A stretch of DNA of 64,000 bases from Apodospora peruviana (taxonomy: Eukaryota > Ascomycota > Sordariomycetes > Sordariales > Lasiosphaeriaceae): positions 1,550,001-1,614,000 of the forward strand of contig JAUEDM010000004.1 of NCBI GenBank assembly GCA_033439685.1, in the 5' to 3' direction. Position 1 is the stretch's first letter. Every line of letters begins with the position of its first letter. The translations under genes were made by a program, and so were the position numbers. Below, piece after piece: positions 1 to 11,704 of this stretch. The notes below the pieces were generated by a model. It worked only from the letters and a program-made list of their open reading frames with translations, searched no databases and was not told the origin of the DNA.

Positions 1-1053
1 GGTCTCCGTCGTCTCGCATTTGAGATCGTTTTGGACTGCCATCAGACTCTCGAACAAGCGGCCGAGAGGACGAGGCGAGAAGCTGGGACCCAGTCCTTTC
101 CCAGAGATTACTCAAAATTTCTGGAGCAATACTTTACTCCCGTAACTGCATCGATAACCGAGAATTTGAGTTTGGACCCCCGCATGTCAGAGCTTGTTCT
201 TCAATGCATTTACAAGCCAACAGAACAGGCCGCCAATAATAGCGAGCTTGCCATGCATCTCCCTTTTTTACTCGACTCGCCCCTGAGGACAAGTGCCTGG
301 GAAGCGAGTAAGCCTATCAGACAACTGGTATACGGCCTCGTCGTTTCGCTTAAAGAGCGACAACGAGGTCCCTCGCCGTCAGTCTCTGAGTATAGAAGGC
401 TCCAGACACCAACCCGCGGGACGCGGATTGATGTCCCACATCCCGCGAGCGTATTCGAGCAACAAGTCGCTGCTTTTTTGGATGTCCTATCGAGAATTGG
501 ATCCTCGGTGAGCGACCAGATGATCATTTGGACGATCGTGGCCATCCACCAAGATATACTCCTAGCGTTGCATCAAGGCAAGACCAATCCGTTGAGCCTC
601 GAGCTACTTCGCCAAGGCGCAGTGGGAACACTTAACGACCATTCTTGGGATTTTCTCCATTTTCTGGCGCAGGTCCAGGCGACGTATTATTCGCTCAGGA
701 TGCTTCGACAGAGCGTGGACTTCACGACAAACCGAGGCGGCAGTTTGTCTGACACTATGGCGAAGCTTGGCCTCCAGATTTCGACCTTGCCCCAGCTAGC
801 AGACTTTCCCTCTGCGAAAACCTTTGCTGGTTTGCTTGATACGGTAAAAGAAGCAGGAGGGCTTTCATGTTTGGCTGCTCTCTCCTCGGATTACAAGGGT
901 ATTGTACGACAGATCGAGGCGATCCAAGCACCTCCGCAGGATCCTATTCAAGAGAAATACAAAGCCCCAAAACGGAAGATAAATACAGAACACGGCTGGA
1001 GGGCTGGGACAAGTCCACGCAATCCTTTTGGCGTGCTGCCTGTGTCTGAGTAG
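1..1053 (+). CDS. Asteroid/XPG-like protein, C-terminal part (5' end outside window)
   Basis: The frame is open from base 1 and ends with TAG at 1051-1053, so only the last ~350 residues are present and no start codon can be assigned. Visible segments are a helical stretch with 'DPRMSELVLQCIY', then 'LPFLLDSPLRTSAWE' followed by 'IRQLVYGLV' and 'EYRRLQT'. These resemble the C-terminal half of fungal asteroid-domain proteins (XPG/FEN-like nuclease fold, function poorly known), as I remember that family. The nuclease core itself would lie upstream and is not visible, so catalytic competence cannot be judged. The tail is basic (KAPKRK). It could instead be another XPG-related protein such as an Mkt1 relative. 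The coding frame is convincing; the family name is moderate. Confidence 0.55.
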   Translation, partial: GLRRLAFEIVLDCHQTLEQAAERTRREAGTQSFPRDYSKFLEQYFTPVTASITENLSLDPRMSELVLQCIYKPTEQAANNSELAMHLPFLLDSPLRTSAWEASKPIRQLVYGLVVSLKERQRGPSPSVSEYRRLQTPTRGTRIDVPHPASVFEQQVAAFLDVLSRIGSSVSDQMIIWTIVAIHQDILLALHQGKTNPLSLELLRQGAVGTLNDHSWDFLHFLAQVQATYYSLRMLRQSVDFTTNRGGSLSDTMAKLGLQISTLPQLADFPSAKTFAGLLDTVKEAGGLSCLAALSSDYKGIVRQIEAIQAPPQDPIQEKYKAPKRKINTEHGWRAGTSPRNPFGVLPVSE

Positions 1054-1802
1054 TATCCGGGGCTCAGATACAATGGAGGTGGATTGGAAGTGGAAGTGGA
1101 AAGGGGGAATCCGAACCGAAGAAGTCAATTGCGGTGTAGGCTTGGCGAGGCTCATATAGCCCTGTGTTATAAGAGCGTGAATGAGCGGGAGAAAAAAAAC
1201 ATCTATGTCGGCGGAATTGACAAAATAATGTATACAAGAGGGTTTATGTGGTGTATACATCAGGGTTGAACTTCACCAACCTTACAAATAATTAACCTTT
1301 TAATGTACCGTTCTACAGCAAGTTCAGATAGTTCAAATAGTTCAGATAGTTCAGATAGTTCAGATAGTTCAGATAGTTCAGATAGTTCAGATAGTTCAGA
1401 TAGTTCAGATAGTTCAGATAGTTCAGATAGTTCAGATAGTTCAGATAGTTCAGATAGTTCAGATAGTTCACAGATGTGACAGATAGTTCATACCCCGGTT
1501 CAAGGCGTTGACGGTCGTGAGTTTATATCGCTATCTCCTATCCGTATCTGCATACCCTTCGGTTTATATGGATATTACAAAAAGGGGGGTAAGGGGTCGC
1601 AGAGAAAGAACTCGAGCTTATCGTTATCGGGACCAAATTGCCCCTCCAAAAATTTTGGCTCCCGCGGTGTCGCATGTCGAACCATTGAATGGCCTACCTA
1701 TTTCTTTAGCTCCCCCTAGACAACCTACAAGTTATCACCTACACCGTCGCTTTCACATAAAAAAAGAATCATAGACGAAAGAAGCATTTATATTAAAAGG
1801 CC
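1054..1802. other. Intergenic region with minisatellite
   Basis: This gap lies between the asteroid-like gene and LIA1, both on the plus strand. It must hold the terminator of the first and the promoter of the second. The only structured element seen is the 9-bp tandem repeat at 1321-1470, listed separately. Short open frames here show no recognisable protein. Confidence 0.7.
1321..1470. repeat. 9-bp minisatellite (AGTTCAGAT)n, ~16.7 copies
   Basis: About 150 bases consist of almost perfect head-to-tail copies of AGTTCAGAT. The second copy differs by one base (AGTTCAAAT). The array decays at its right edge into CAGATGTGAC followed by another AGATAGTTCA at 1481-1490. Because the unit is a multiple of three there is no frame bias, but no gene appears to use it. 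It sits ~330 bp upstream of the LIA1 start. Near-perfect copy identity suggests recent expansion or ongoing homogenisation. Confidence 0.95.
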
Positions 1803-2932
1803 ATGACAACTGGAACCGAAGGCGCCGCCGCGACAGCGGATTCCACCGTGGCGGCCCTCCGAAAGAGCCTCTGCTCCGAGGACACCCCACTGCCGGTGCG
1901 GTTCCGCGCGCTGTTCTCGCTCAAGCATCTCGCGAAACAAGAGTCCACGCCGCCCTCGCAACAGCTGGCCGCCATCGAGGCCATCGCCGCCGCCTTCAGC
2001 TCGCCCTCGGCCCTCCTCAAGCACGAGCTGGCCTACTGCTTAGGTCAAACGGGCAACAGCGCCGCCGTGCCACACCTCACCAGCGTGCTCGAGGATTTGA
2101 ACGAAGACCCCATGTGCCGGCACGAGGCCGCCGAGGCGCTGGGCGCGCTGGGCGACGCCGGGAGCATGAGTGTGCTGCAAAGGTTCCGCGACCGTGCCGG
2201 TGAGGTGGTGGTGGTCAAGGAGACGTGCGAGATTGCCATGGACAGGATAGAATGGGAGAATTCCGAGCAACGGAAGCTGGAAAAGCTGCAACAAAGGTAC
2301 CATCACCGAACAAACTCACCATATCTGTTCAAATATATATATTTGCTTTTTGCGCATACACATGCTATTACTGTTGGAGGTTCAGGCAGGTTGGGTGGAT
2401 GGCTAACTGGTAAAGACACAGTGATTTTGCTTCGGTTGACCCTGCCCCTCCCATGCCCGAGGATGCCCGCCAGACAGTTGAGGAGCTGGAGAAGACACTA
2501 ATGGACACAACCCGGCCGCTCTTTCTCAGATACCGAGCCATGTTCGCCCTCCGGGACCTGGCATCGCCGCCTGATCTTCCCACCGCAGTCCCCGCCGTGC
2601 TTGCCCTGGCGAAAGGGCTGGCCGACTCGTCGGCCCTGTTCCGCCACGAAATCGCCTTTGTCTTTGGCCAGCTGGCCCATCCGGCATCGATTCCTGCTCT
2701 GACCGCCGCTCTGAGTAATACTGAAGAAGCAAGTATGGTGCGCCACGAGGCTGCGGAAGCCCTAGGGAGTCTCGGCGATGAGGAGGGTGTCGAGGAAACC
2801 CTCAAACTCTTTCTTCATGACAAAGAGAAGGTCGTTCGGGAGAGCGTGATTGTTGCTTTGGATATGGCTGAATACGAGAAGAGCCATGAGGCTGAGTACG
2901 CGCTGATACCCGAAGTTGCAGGCAACGCATAG
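1803..2932 (+). CDS. LIA1: Deoxyhypusine hydroxylase (DOHH), 334 aa
   Basis: Exons 1803..2296 and 2422..2932. The phase-2 intron has donor GTACCA, branch CTAAC at ~2403 and acceptor CAG at 2419-2421, and the junction reads S-D-F-A-S-V-D-P-A-P-P, as in fungal homologues. The enzyme hydroxylates deoxyhypusine on eIF5A, the last step of hypusine formation, in the cytosol. It is an all-helical HEAT-repeat protein with two symmetrical halves. The four His-Glu pairs that bind the di-iron centre are all present: H74-E75 (KHELAY), H107-E108 (RHEAAEALG), H240-E241 (RHEIAF) and H273-E274 (RHEAAEALG). Length is as expected for the family. The first ATG of the frame is taken as the start; no signal peptide is seen. 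The gene looks intact and functional. Confidence 0.95.
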
Positions 2933-3095
2933 AAATTCGGAAGGATGTGTACTGCGTACTTGAATGGTATATGTAGACATCGGGTTGAGAGCAATGATAT
3001 GTAATCATTGAGCTTTGGACCTTGCGGCAGAGGTCACCACCATCTAAACTGTCGACCAAATATTCTCGTCCCTGATTGTCGCATGGTAGAGGCTT

Positions 3096-3629
3096 TTAGT
3101 TGTTCACAGACCATCTGTGACCCAGCGTTAGTACCCCCGAGAGACAGTGAGAGAAGGGAATGAGCTGGCGTACTTGTGTCCGCAATCGCAATTGTATAGA
3201 ATTGTTGAGCCTTCGTCGGCGCTCCTCTGTTGAACTTCCGAGTACCGAATTCCACGTGTTCCACATTTCTCACAGTCTGTGTTTGCGTCTATCCTCTCGG
3301 TCTGGACCTTGTGCCTCTCTACCGTCTGGACCACCGAGAGTTTCTGTCGCAAAAGGGAGGGGAAATCGGAGGGTTTCGTTTTGGTCATGACGGCTCTTGA
3401 GGGATGATCTTCAACGCAACACGACGGTTAGCGACAATCAGCTACATGTTTTGTCCGCTCCAGAATTCCTCTGCTTTATCCAGCACGCGGTTGACTGGGA
3501 CGGGCTTTGCTCACCTCGATTGTCAGCTCCACAGCAGTCGCAATGGAGTATATTCTTTTGACTGCCTTTGGAGACGGGCAGCAGGTTGCCGCAGGTTATG
3601 CAGAAAATCAGAGAACCAATGGCTGCCAT
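3096..3629 (-). CDS. RPA12: RNA polymerase I subunit A12.2, 122 aa
   Basis: Minus-strand exons 3515..3629, 3174..3408 and 3096..3114. The protein starts MAAIGSLIFC. The N-terminal zinc ribbon uses CxxC (CITC) and CDCC; the C-terminal TFIIS-like ribbon has 'CEKCG', the hallmark 'RSADEGST' acidic loop and 'CDCGHKW'. This loop is the active part in Pol I transcript cleavage and backtrack rescue. Intron 1 has donor GTGAGC and branch GCTAAC. Intron 2 has donor GTACGC and branch TACTAAC just before CAG. The last exon is only 19 bases and supplies the end K-W-S-V-N-N-stop, matching the expected aromatic residue after the last zinc ligands. Without this exon the frame reads into intron. Length fits the family (~120-125 aa). 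Confidence 0.92.
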
Positions 3630-4675
3630 GGCGCTGAAATTTGTGGTTGAATCTCTTGTTTGGTGATGGATGAACAATGACCTTTGCAATTGTCGCGTCT
3701 AATAAAAATTTGGAGTCAGTTTCCCGCAGTCAGGGACTACCCCTGCAGACGCACCCAGATGACGATGCACTTTACGGGGGTGAGATTGACTAATATGCAA
3801 TATCGGAGAGCACCACGACTCTACGAAGCCACCCTTTAAGTTACTGTGGTTGCAGGCCAAAGTCTAAACCCCCTGTCAGGTACCTGGCACGAACCAGACC
3901 TTGCACCCCACTTAAAACATTGTAATTACGTGCAATTACTTGCGCGGTACCTGTCCGGATTTAAACTTACCCATACATACCAGTATGAGCTAGGTATCTA
4001 GGAATATCCTTGTGTATATTTCCCTATGTAATTTACTTTCAAGTTCGAATACCACGATTTATCCCGAGAGGCACATGCACTTTGTGGAATTGTTGAAGGT
4101 TGAGAGCTACCTGAGTTGGTACGGATTACATGTGAGGTGAGTTGCACTAACACGCACAGACCAGGTCCCAGCCAAGTCGTGTGCCCAAGGGCGGCAGGCA
4201 GTTGAGGACGCAGTGACCCAGCATCTCACCCCGGGTCTCAAGGGTCGCAAGGCTGCGGGCTGCTAGGTGCCAAGTGGATCCTTTAACGTGAATGATGTTT
4301 GTCGCTAAATCCGCATGCACGCCCAAGAGCACTGTGACTTGGACCTTCCTGGCCCCAACGAAAGAACGACATCTCGATACCTGCCTACCTTAGCTGTGGT
4401 AGGCATCTACCCACGAATTAGGTTCGGACCTAATCGATAGCCACAGCAACCCAACACACAAAACACAGACCACAGACGGCAAGGATCTCGCCATCGAAAA
4501 GACAACCAACGACTGCCGCATGGAATCACACTCGCAACGTTGAACGGGAGCTTCTCTTGCTTTCGCCGCCTGCTAGCCGTGGTTCATTTGCGCATTTTCA
4601 TTTTTTCCAATTCAGAAGCGGTCACTTCACCGATTGATCATGCGCCGCGAATGAACGAATGACTGATTAACCACC
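3630..4675. other. Divergent promoter region RPA12/SCC2
   Basis: About 1 kb lies between the RPA12 start (minus) and the SCC2 start (plus), so it contains both promoters and 5' leaders. No credible coding frame is seen. There is a perfect 8-bp inverted repeat (TGCCTACC / GGTAGGCA, 8-base loop) at 4382-4405. A T-rich tract sits at ~4596-4608, ~70 bp before the SCC2 ATG. Confidence 0.6.
4382..4405. repeat. Short perfect inverted repeat, 8-bp arms
   Basis: TGCCTACC at 4382-4389 and its reverse complement GGTAGGCA at 4398-4405 flank an 8-base loop. It lies in the RPA12/SCC2 intergenic region. It could be a dimeric factor site or chance. Confidence 0.5.
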
Positions 4676-7600
4676 ATGGCAAACCCGCGGTCTGGCTTTC
4701 AGAATGGCCCTCCGGATATGGTCACCCCAGGTACTCGGCCATCCGCGAGCCATTCGAGCCATTCGAGCCATTCGAGCCGTCCGAACCCGGGTTTCTCGCG
4801 GCCCTTCCTCCTCCCCGAGGTCCTCCCCTACACGCCCTTCACCTCGATTGTTCCGTTCGATTCGAGTAAGCTTCACCATCACACGCTCGATGGATCGATC
4901 GACCCAGAGCAGCCTTTATCTGACCACCTACTCTCTCTCTCTAGCTGTGCTTCCTGCTCCCTCGATCGGCTCGGCATCCCCAGCTCCAACTCTTCGTGAC
5001 CTGGTACCTAACCACGATTTCGATGCGCTGAACCAAGAAGGCCGAACCCAGGGCCCTCCTTCAAAACGCATTCAGCATACCCTCAGCCAGGTTCAGCACT
5101 TGATGGAACGGGGAAACGTAACGGAATAGTATGTTCAGAGTCTGCCACTGAAAAGAAATGGCGCTGATATCATTGTCAATGTGCAGCAAGTTCAAGACGG
5201 GACCCAGGAAGTCTGACGGTTCTTCCTCGAAAAGGCCCTTGTCTCTAGCATCCGACCTTGCACCGTTCTCCAAGATGGTGCTTGATCAGTCTTCGGTTTC
5301 ATTTCGCTACCCAACACTGGACACCCCAAGCTCGGCCTCACCCAACGGTCACCTACCTACGCCCGTCAGTGCCCCGGCCCTGGCGCCCGTGCCAAAACCG
5401 AAACCCGTATCTCCAGTCGTGCAAAAGGCAGTGCACCCTAAACAGACACCGAACGTCCAAAAGAACCGACAGGCCCATTCCCACAACTCGGTTCGGCTTG
5501 AGATTGTTTTGCCGACTAAGAGTCAGCTGGAACAGGCCAACTCGGAATTCAAACGTTCAACGCGTGTAGCCACGCCCATTGCAAAGTCCGAGCCTTCTCC
5601 GCCGGTCACTTCGCATGCCGAGCCACAGAAACCTGCGAAGGCCCCCTTGGTATCCCCTCAACCTGTTAATGCGGTCGACAACTCTATCACAGTCACCCCC
5701 GTGACGACAACCCCTCAGGCGCCCTCGGGTCCCCAAAGGTCAGAAATAGCTATCGAGCTTCCCCGCGCCGCCGCCTTCAACAGGAGTGAATTTTTGGTGG
5801 TTGCCGATGATGCCGATGAGCCGTTCAACTTGTCTGCAAGGAAACGGAAAATTGAAGATATGGATGTGGAAGGAACCTATGGCGAAAGCCTGGACCTTCG
5901 GCAGCGAGCAAAAGCTGCCTTCCACGAACTTCGTATGTTCCTACAGGGTGTCTTCGAAGCGGAAGATCAGGCCCTTCGCAGCCAGTCTGGAAGTGACTCG
6001 GTTATTCTACTGGGCGAGAACGAGACAACATTGACAGCAGCAGCCCAAACCAAGGCCCAGACGTTGCTTGAGAGGACAATATCTCGGAACTGTTTTCAAA
6101 CCGTACCTCTGGACGATCTTCTTCGGTTATTTCGGCTTTCCGAAGGTGCACTGAAGCAGGCAGAATCTCTGAACATCAAAATCGAAGAGTCATGGAATGC
6201 CGCGGACGTTGACCAGTGGTTGCAACAGCTGCCCGTCCTCGAAATTGCTCTGAAAGCCGCTCGGACATGCCTGAGGATGATGTGCGGAGGGCGCCAAGAC
6301 AAGCAGCTTTACTCCGAAGGCGCGATTGACAAATCTCTGTATTTGTTTAAGCGGGTTATGGATGGCATCATCATCCCAATTGTGGAGCTGAGAAGTTCCG
6401 ACAGCTCGGCGGAGCTCTTTAGAGCTCTCTCATCCCAAAAGAGAAAGATAACTCCTTTGTTCACGGACTGCCAGAAGCTCTTCTCACTGATGTCTCTGCT
6501 GATTTCCAAAATTGATACCTCAGACACGGTGTCGAACACCCTGGAATTCACCGCTACACGGTTGATTTTCATGGAGACGGCCCACGCAGAGAAAGACTCC
6601 GTTATTGAAACGCAGAAGTTTGACGGGCTTCGAGTGGTCGCCATGGACATGCTGTCTCAAATTTTCCTGTTGAATACAGCCCAACGCCAGGGAATTTTCG
6701 ATGAGATTTTGACGTCATTGGCAAAATTACCACTGGGCAAGCGTGCGAGGACGTTCAAGTTGATAGGTGGAAATAACATCCAGCCTGTCTCTGCCTTGAT
6801 GATGCGCTTAGTTCAAACCACTGCGGGTCAGGTCGAGGATGCGAAAGCCGCTGGTGGGTTCAAAGTTTTGCAGTCCCTGGAAGACGGTGAAGATCACGAC
6901 GAGGAGCCTGTGACGGGGAGAAGACCCAACTCGTTTACAATCCACGACGAGAATCATGGCGCTTCTCGTCACGCCACGGCGATACAGGAGCTCATTGAAG
7001 CAACAACCCCTATGAAAACGGCCAGAGACAACGCGTTATACGTCGTGAAGTATATTGTCAGCCGTGCGCTCAAGTCTACAAAAACAGGAGACACGCCTTA
7101 CCGGAATCTCCTCGATCTCTTCGTTGAGGATTTTACCACGTGTCTGGACAACCCGGATTGGCCAGCAGCTGAGCTCTTCCTCCGACTCCTCACCGGGATG
7201 ATGGTTCAACTCATGGACGACAGCAAGAGTAGTGTTACGTCGAAAAATATGGCTCTTGAACTACTCGGGATCATCGGTGCCGCAATCTCCAAGCTGAGAG
7301 GATACGTCCGGAAAACCGCGACTGCCTCCGATGCCAGAGACGCGGATGACCTCGGAAGGTTTCTCGCTGATCTAGCATCCGCGGCTCTTGAGATGAAATC
7401 CCGACCAGAAAACATGTTGGCTTGGACAGGGCCGTACCGTGCTACACTGGAATATCTTGAGAGACGCTTCTCCGAAGACCGGCATTTATCGAGTGCCATC
7501 TCGTTCATCATTTCTGATTGGGGCAGTAGGGTTTGTGTTGCTTACGATGAATTTGAGGATGAGTTCCCTGAGCGAGACCAGGAGTTCGGACGCCTTGCCT

Positions 7601-10515
7601 ACAGGCTGCGAGAAATGATCCAGGATCGCCGCTGGCTTTTGAACGAGTACTCCTTCAAGGAAGTATCCGACAGCCAGGGCAAACTTTCGTATTGCATCTT
7701 GTTGTTGCGCTCGCAGCTCTGCGAGTCCTTTCGCTTGATTCTGAACAAACTGCTCGGTTCCATGGCTAGTGACCAGCCGACAGTGAGAAGCAAAAGCTTG
7801 AAGAGTATCAACCAGGTCTTGGAGACTGACCCATCGATTTTGGATGGTGACTCTGTTGTGGTTGAGTTGATCCTTCAATGCTCCAACGATTCGTCCCCGC
7901 AGGTGCGGGACTCGGCCCTGGGTCTTATCGGCAAATGCATTGGCATGCGCCCTGGCCTGGAAGAAAGGATGGTGAGGACAGTTGTTGCCCGGCTCAATGA
8001 TGCGAATGCGTCAGTCCGAAAACGAGCCATGAAGCTGGCCAAAGACATATATCTCCGCAACAGCAGCAATCCTGTCCGAAGCCACATTGCCAACGGCCTG
8101 CTACCCAGAGTGCAAGATCCCGAGGAGAGTGTAAGGGACCTTGCGCGTCTGGTAATGGAGGAAATCTGGTTCGCTCCATTCTACAATGGCGAGAACTCGG
8201 CCATTACTCAGATCTCACTTGCAGACCATGTTGCTTTGATGGTACAGACGGTTAAGGAGGGATCTGTCAGCAATGTGCTCGACAAGGTCTTGCAGACGCT
8301 TTTCAGTTCAAAAACAGCACAGGCTTCCCTCGAGGTGTGCAAAAAGCTGGTGGCGAGCATGTTTGATCTGGTGGACAATCCGGATTCTGGGGACTCGTCT
8401 GTTCCTTCCGGTCGCGACGCGCTGCCGGTCTTGATGATCTTCGCAAAAGCCGAACCGATTCTGTTTACCTTTGAGCAGTTGCGCCTGCTTAAACCTTACA
8501 TCACCAGCATTCAGAGCAGTGAGGATCTGGCGGTCTCTAGGGCCGTTGTGGTCATTTACCGTACAGTTCTCCCGCAATTATCCAGCGCGCATGCTCAGTT
8601 TCTTACCGAGGTGCGCAAGGAGCTTATGCCTGCTGTCAAAGGCGTTACACGCGCCTTGCTAGACGATGTTATGGCATGTCTCTGGATTATCAGCACTCTC
8701 GTGGAGGATTCGGAACCGATTGCCAGGTTGACCGTTTCTGGCTTGAGGAACATTCAGGTCATGGCCCAAAAAAGCAAAACGGAACCCCTTGATAACCTGA
8801 AAATCCGGCAGTTTGAACGGTACTCGCTGATAGTTGGCATGGTTGGTAAGCATTGCGATCTTGACAGCCAGCGTGAGTTGTTCAAACCAGCTTTCCCGAA
8901 GTGGAACGGAACCGGTTCGATTTCAACCCTCATGGTGGATGTTGTTTTACCTCTAGCTGCACCATCACAGCCTCTGGACGTGAGGAAAGCGGCACTCGAC
9001 TGTATCGGATTGATTTGCCAGGCATCCCCCAGGAATTACGTGAACGTGAAAGTCTACACAACCTTCCAGCAGGTTTTCGATAGTCAGACTCCAATCCTTG
9101 AGTCAATGATACTGCGGTCATTTAAGGAGTTTCTTTTCACAGAGGAGAAGCGGTCCGAGCAAGCTTCGGAAGCACCCACCATTAACAGTGCCAAGCCCAC
9201 GAAGACGCGCGAGCTCGAAAAGATAGGAGGCACCAGCTATGACGATGTGGCAAGCGGTACGACACAGCGCTTTCTGAAAGAGATCATCCGCATCGCGACG
9301 TCTGCTCAAGATACACATGCATTCCTGGCCGTCGAGGTGCTTGCTAGCATCAATCGGCAAGGATTGACTCATCCCAAGGAAACAGGCGTCACCTTCATCA
9401 CCTTGGAGACTTCGTCAAACCCCCGCATTTCTGAGCTGGCATACTTGGAACACAAGGCCCTGCATGGCAAACACGAGACCGTTGTTGAACGTGAATATGT
9501 CAAGGCAATACAATCAGCATTTGCCTACCAGCGAGACATCGTGAAGGACCCACGCGGAGCAATCTGCCAACGGGATATAGCGAAGGATACCAACCATTTC
9601 ACACCAAAATTATACCTCATGATGGAGGTCCTAAAGATCAGCAAGACCAAGAACCGTCAGAAGTTCCTTGAGAAGTTCTGCACGCAGGTTGACTTTGACG
9701 TGTCCAAGCTTGAGCTTTCGGAAGAGCTGCCTCCGCACGTGCAATATTCTCGCTTCCTCCTTGAAAACATTGCCTTCTTCGAATACCTCACTGTTGGCGA
9801 GGTACATTCGACGGTATCCACCCTCGAGAAGCTCGTCACGTCGACCGGGGCAACAGTTGCCCAGACAATTGAGTCTGAGGTGTTCCAGGTCCGCATGGAC
9901 ACCTTGGACTCGACCCCGAATCCAAACTCCGCCGCGGGAGAGGTCAAACCACAAGTTCCATCGCAACCCATCCGCCCAGAAATCAACATGAAGAGGCTGA
10001 GGCAACTGACAGCAGCGTCGATGATCCTACTTGCGGTCTGGGAGGTCCGTACTCACCTTCGCCGACTATACAATATGGGCACTGGTCGGCGCGAGAGTAA
10101 GGGCAAACTTTTGCCCAAAGACCTCAGCAAACCGCCCACAAAGATCCCCAGTGTCACGGGTGATAAGGTGTGGGATGATGTGGCCAAGGCCATGACGGCG
10201 CTGGAGTCACGTGAACGAATGATCGAGACATGCAGGGAATTCGTGGACTTGATGAACGTCGACAAGGAGTACTTGGTCCAGGACGATGAAGAGATGGACG
10301 ACGAAGACCCAACGACTCCAGACAACGAAGAGGCGTACGGGCTCGAGGAACAGCACTCGGGCAGAGGGCGCAAACGCAAGGCGCCTGGGTCTACGCCCGG
10401 GAAGAAGAAACGACCGAGGTCGAGCTCTCAGCCTAGAAAACGGGGACGACCGAGGAAGCAGAGCGTCGAGGCACAGGACGCAGAGGGCGAGTTTGACGAG
10501 GGTGACTGGTTCTAA
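4676..10515 (+). CDS. SCC2: Sister chromatid cohesion protein 2 / Mis4 / Nipped-B homologue, 1,900 aa
   Basis: Exons 4676..4865, 4945..5128 and 5187..10515. Introns use donors GTAAGC and GTATGT; the first ends in a CT-rich tract and CTAG. The joined junctions read through as S-T-V-L-P-A-P-S and V-T-E-Y-K-F-K-T-G. The product is the HEAT-repeat subunit of the Scc2-Scc4 complex that loads cohesin on chromosomes and activates its ATPase. The N-terminal ~230 residues are disordered and Pro/Ser-rich (Scc4-binding side in the family). The middle and C-terminal parts are helical repeats, including a conserved stretch around 'LLRSQLCESFRLILNKLLG' to 'KSLKSINQVLETDPSIL', typical of Nipped-B proteins. 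The tail is acidic, then strongly basic with an AT-hook-like 'KRGRPRKQ'. Long single last exon and length fit Scc2. A 9-bp repeat in exon 1 encodes Ser-His-Ser units. Confidence 0.9.
4747..4779 (+). repeat. In-frame 9-bp coding repeat in SCC2 exon 1
   Basis: Three and a half copies of a GAGCCATTC-type 9-mer encode repeated Ser-His-Ser in the disordered N-terminus of the SCC2 product. The unit is a multiple of three, so copy number can change without a frameshift. Confidence 0.85.
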
Positions 10516-11704
10516 TACCGGCCCACACATTTGCATGATCACCTTTTTCTTTCCATTTTAATTATATTCACCCGTACATAATTAAGTTCGGATGCGCGGT
10601 CACTTACACTGCTGTTTTGGGGGTGACAGGAGATCGCAAGGAGTTAATCTACATACCTACCTACACAAATGGCTTGGCGTTTCTCTTGATGCCTTTTACA
10701 GGTGGCTCTACTCTTACTTGGGGCGTTTTGGTGGAGAGCGGTCGCGGAAGACGCTCAAGTTATTATTACTTTTCTTCGATTATCATTATATATCCGACAG
10801 AGGAATGAAAATCAACGACCGTGGTTGTAATCGTTTCTCGGACAATGCAGCGCCTGCTGATGCGTCTTTGTTTTCTTCTCGTTCTTCTTACAGGCATCAG
10901 GACCGGGGTTTACTACATACGTACGGGATTGAAGGATATAAAACTAGTGGGAATTGGTGTTATGGTTCGGATGAAAAGGGCGGACTAGATTTACGAACGA
11001 TACTCCGTACAGGTTCCCAATAGGTTTTACTTTAGCGACAGGGTCTGGCTAAGTGTGTTCGATGGGATTATTGGTCGCGTACTTGTTGTTAATAAATGAA
11101 CTTGGGAGAATATAGCTCTGTATGTCGATATAGCTTGGGTTCTCAAGCTTCCACTATATTGCTAGGTGTATGAAGATGGTGTTGATCAGTCGGGTCCCCG
11201 ATACAGCTGGGAACTGTAATTGAAAGATGACGTCGGGAATGCTTGTCCACCATTTTCGCCCCTTATTTCCTTCCCCCGCACGATGCTCAACCGATAAACC
11301 GAGAGCCTCTCCAGGCATCCCCACACTGGACGGATCGATTGATGATGACCTCCACCCCTTTGGAACTAACTACACACGCCACATCATTACAAACGCGTTA
11401 TTATTAGAGCGAAGTTGTTGTCGGACGGGGAAACGTGACAATAACAGTATGCTTTATTCCGGGCATTCTTTGAGATGAACAACCTAGACTAACGAGGTTA
11501 TCAGCTATTAGCGTGCTTTTGCTTGCGATCAATCTTTTTTTTTCCCTTTCATTCTTTTCGCTACGACTCTTCCCTCACCCCTCTCTCTCTCTCCCTGCGC
11601 GCGTCCCTTCGGGTACTCTGTTCAGAGACAACCAACCTCATAATTCCGTGAATCAGAGAGCACCAGGATCACTGGGAATTTGTTATTGTGCCTACGCTTT
11701 CACG
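10516..11704. other. Intergenic region SCC2-lactate dehydrogenase
   Basis: Holds the 3' flank of SCC2 and the promoter and leader of the lactate dehydrogenase gene. A pronounced pyrimidine tract (T runs, then CT repeats) lies at 11533-11601, ~100 bp before the ATG; this is common in well-expressed filamentous fungal promoters. No convincing coding frame is seen. Confidence 0.6.

Noticed and set aside
1321..1470. CRISPR-like tandem array
   Set aside because: The units are contiguous 9-mers without spacers and the genome is eukaryotic; it is a minisatellite.
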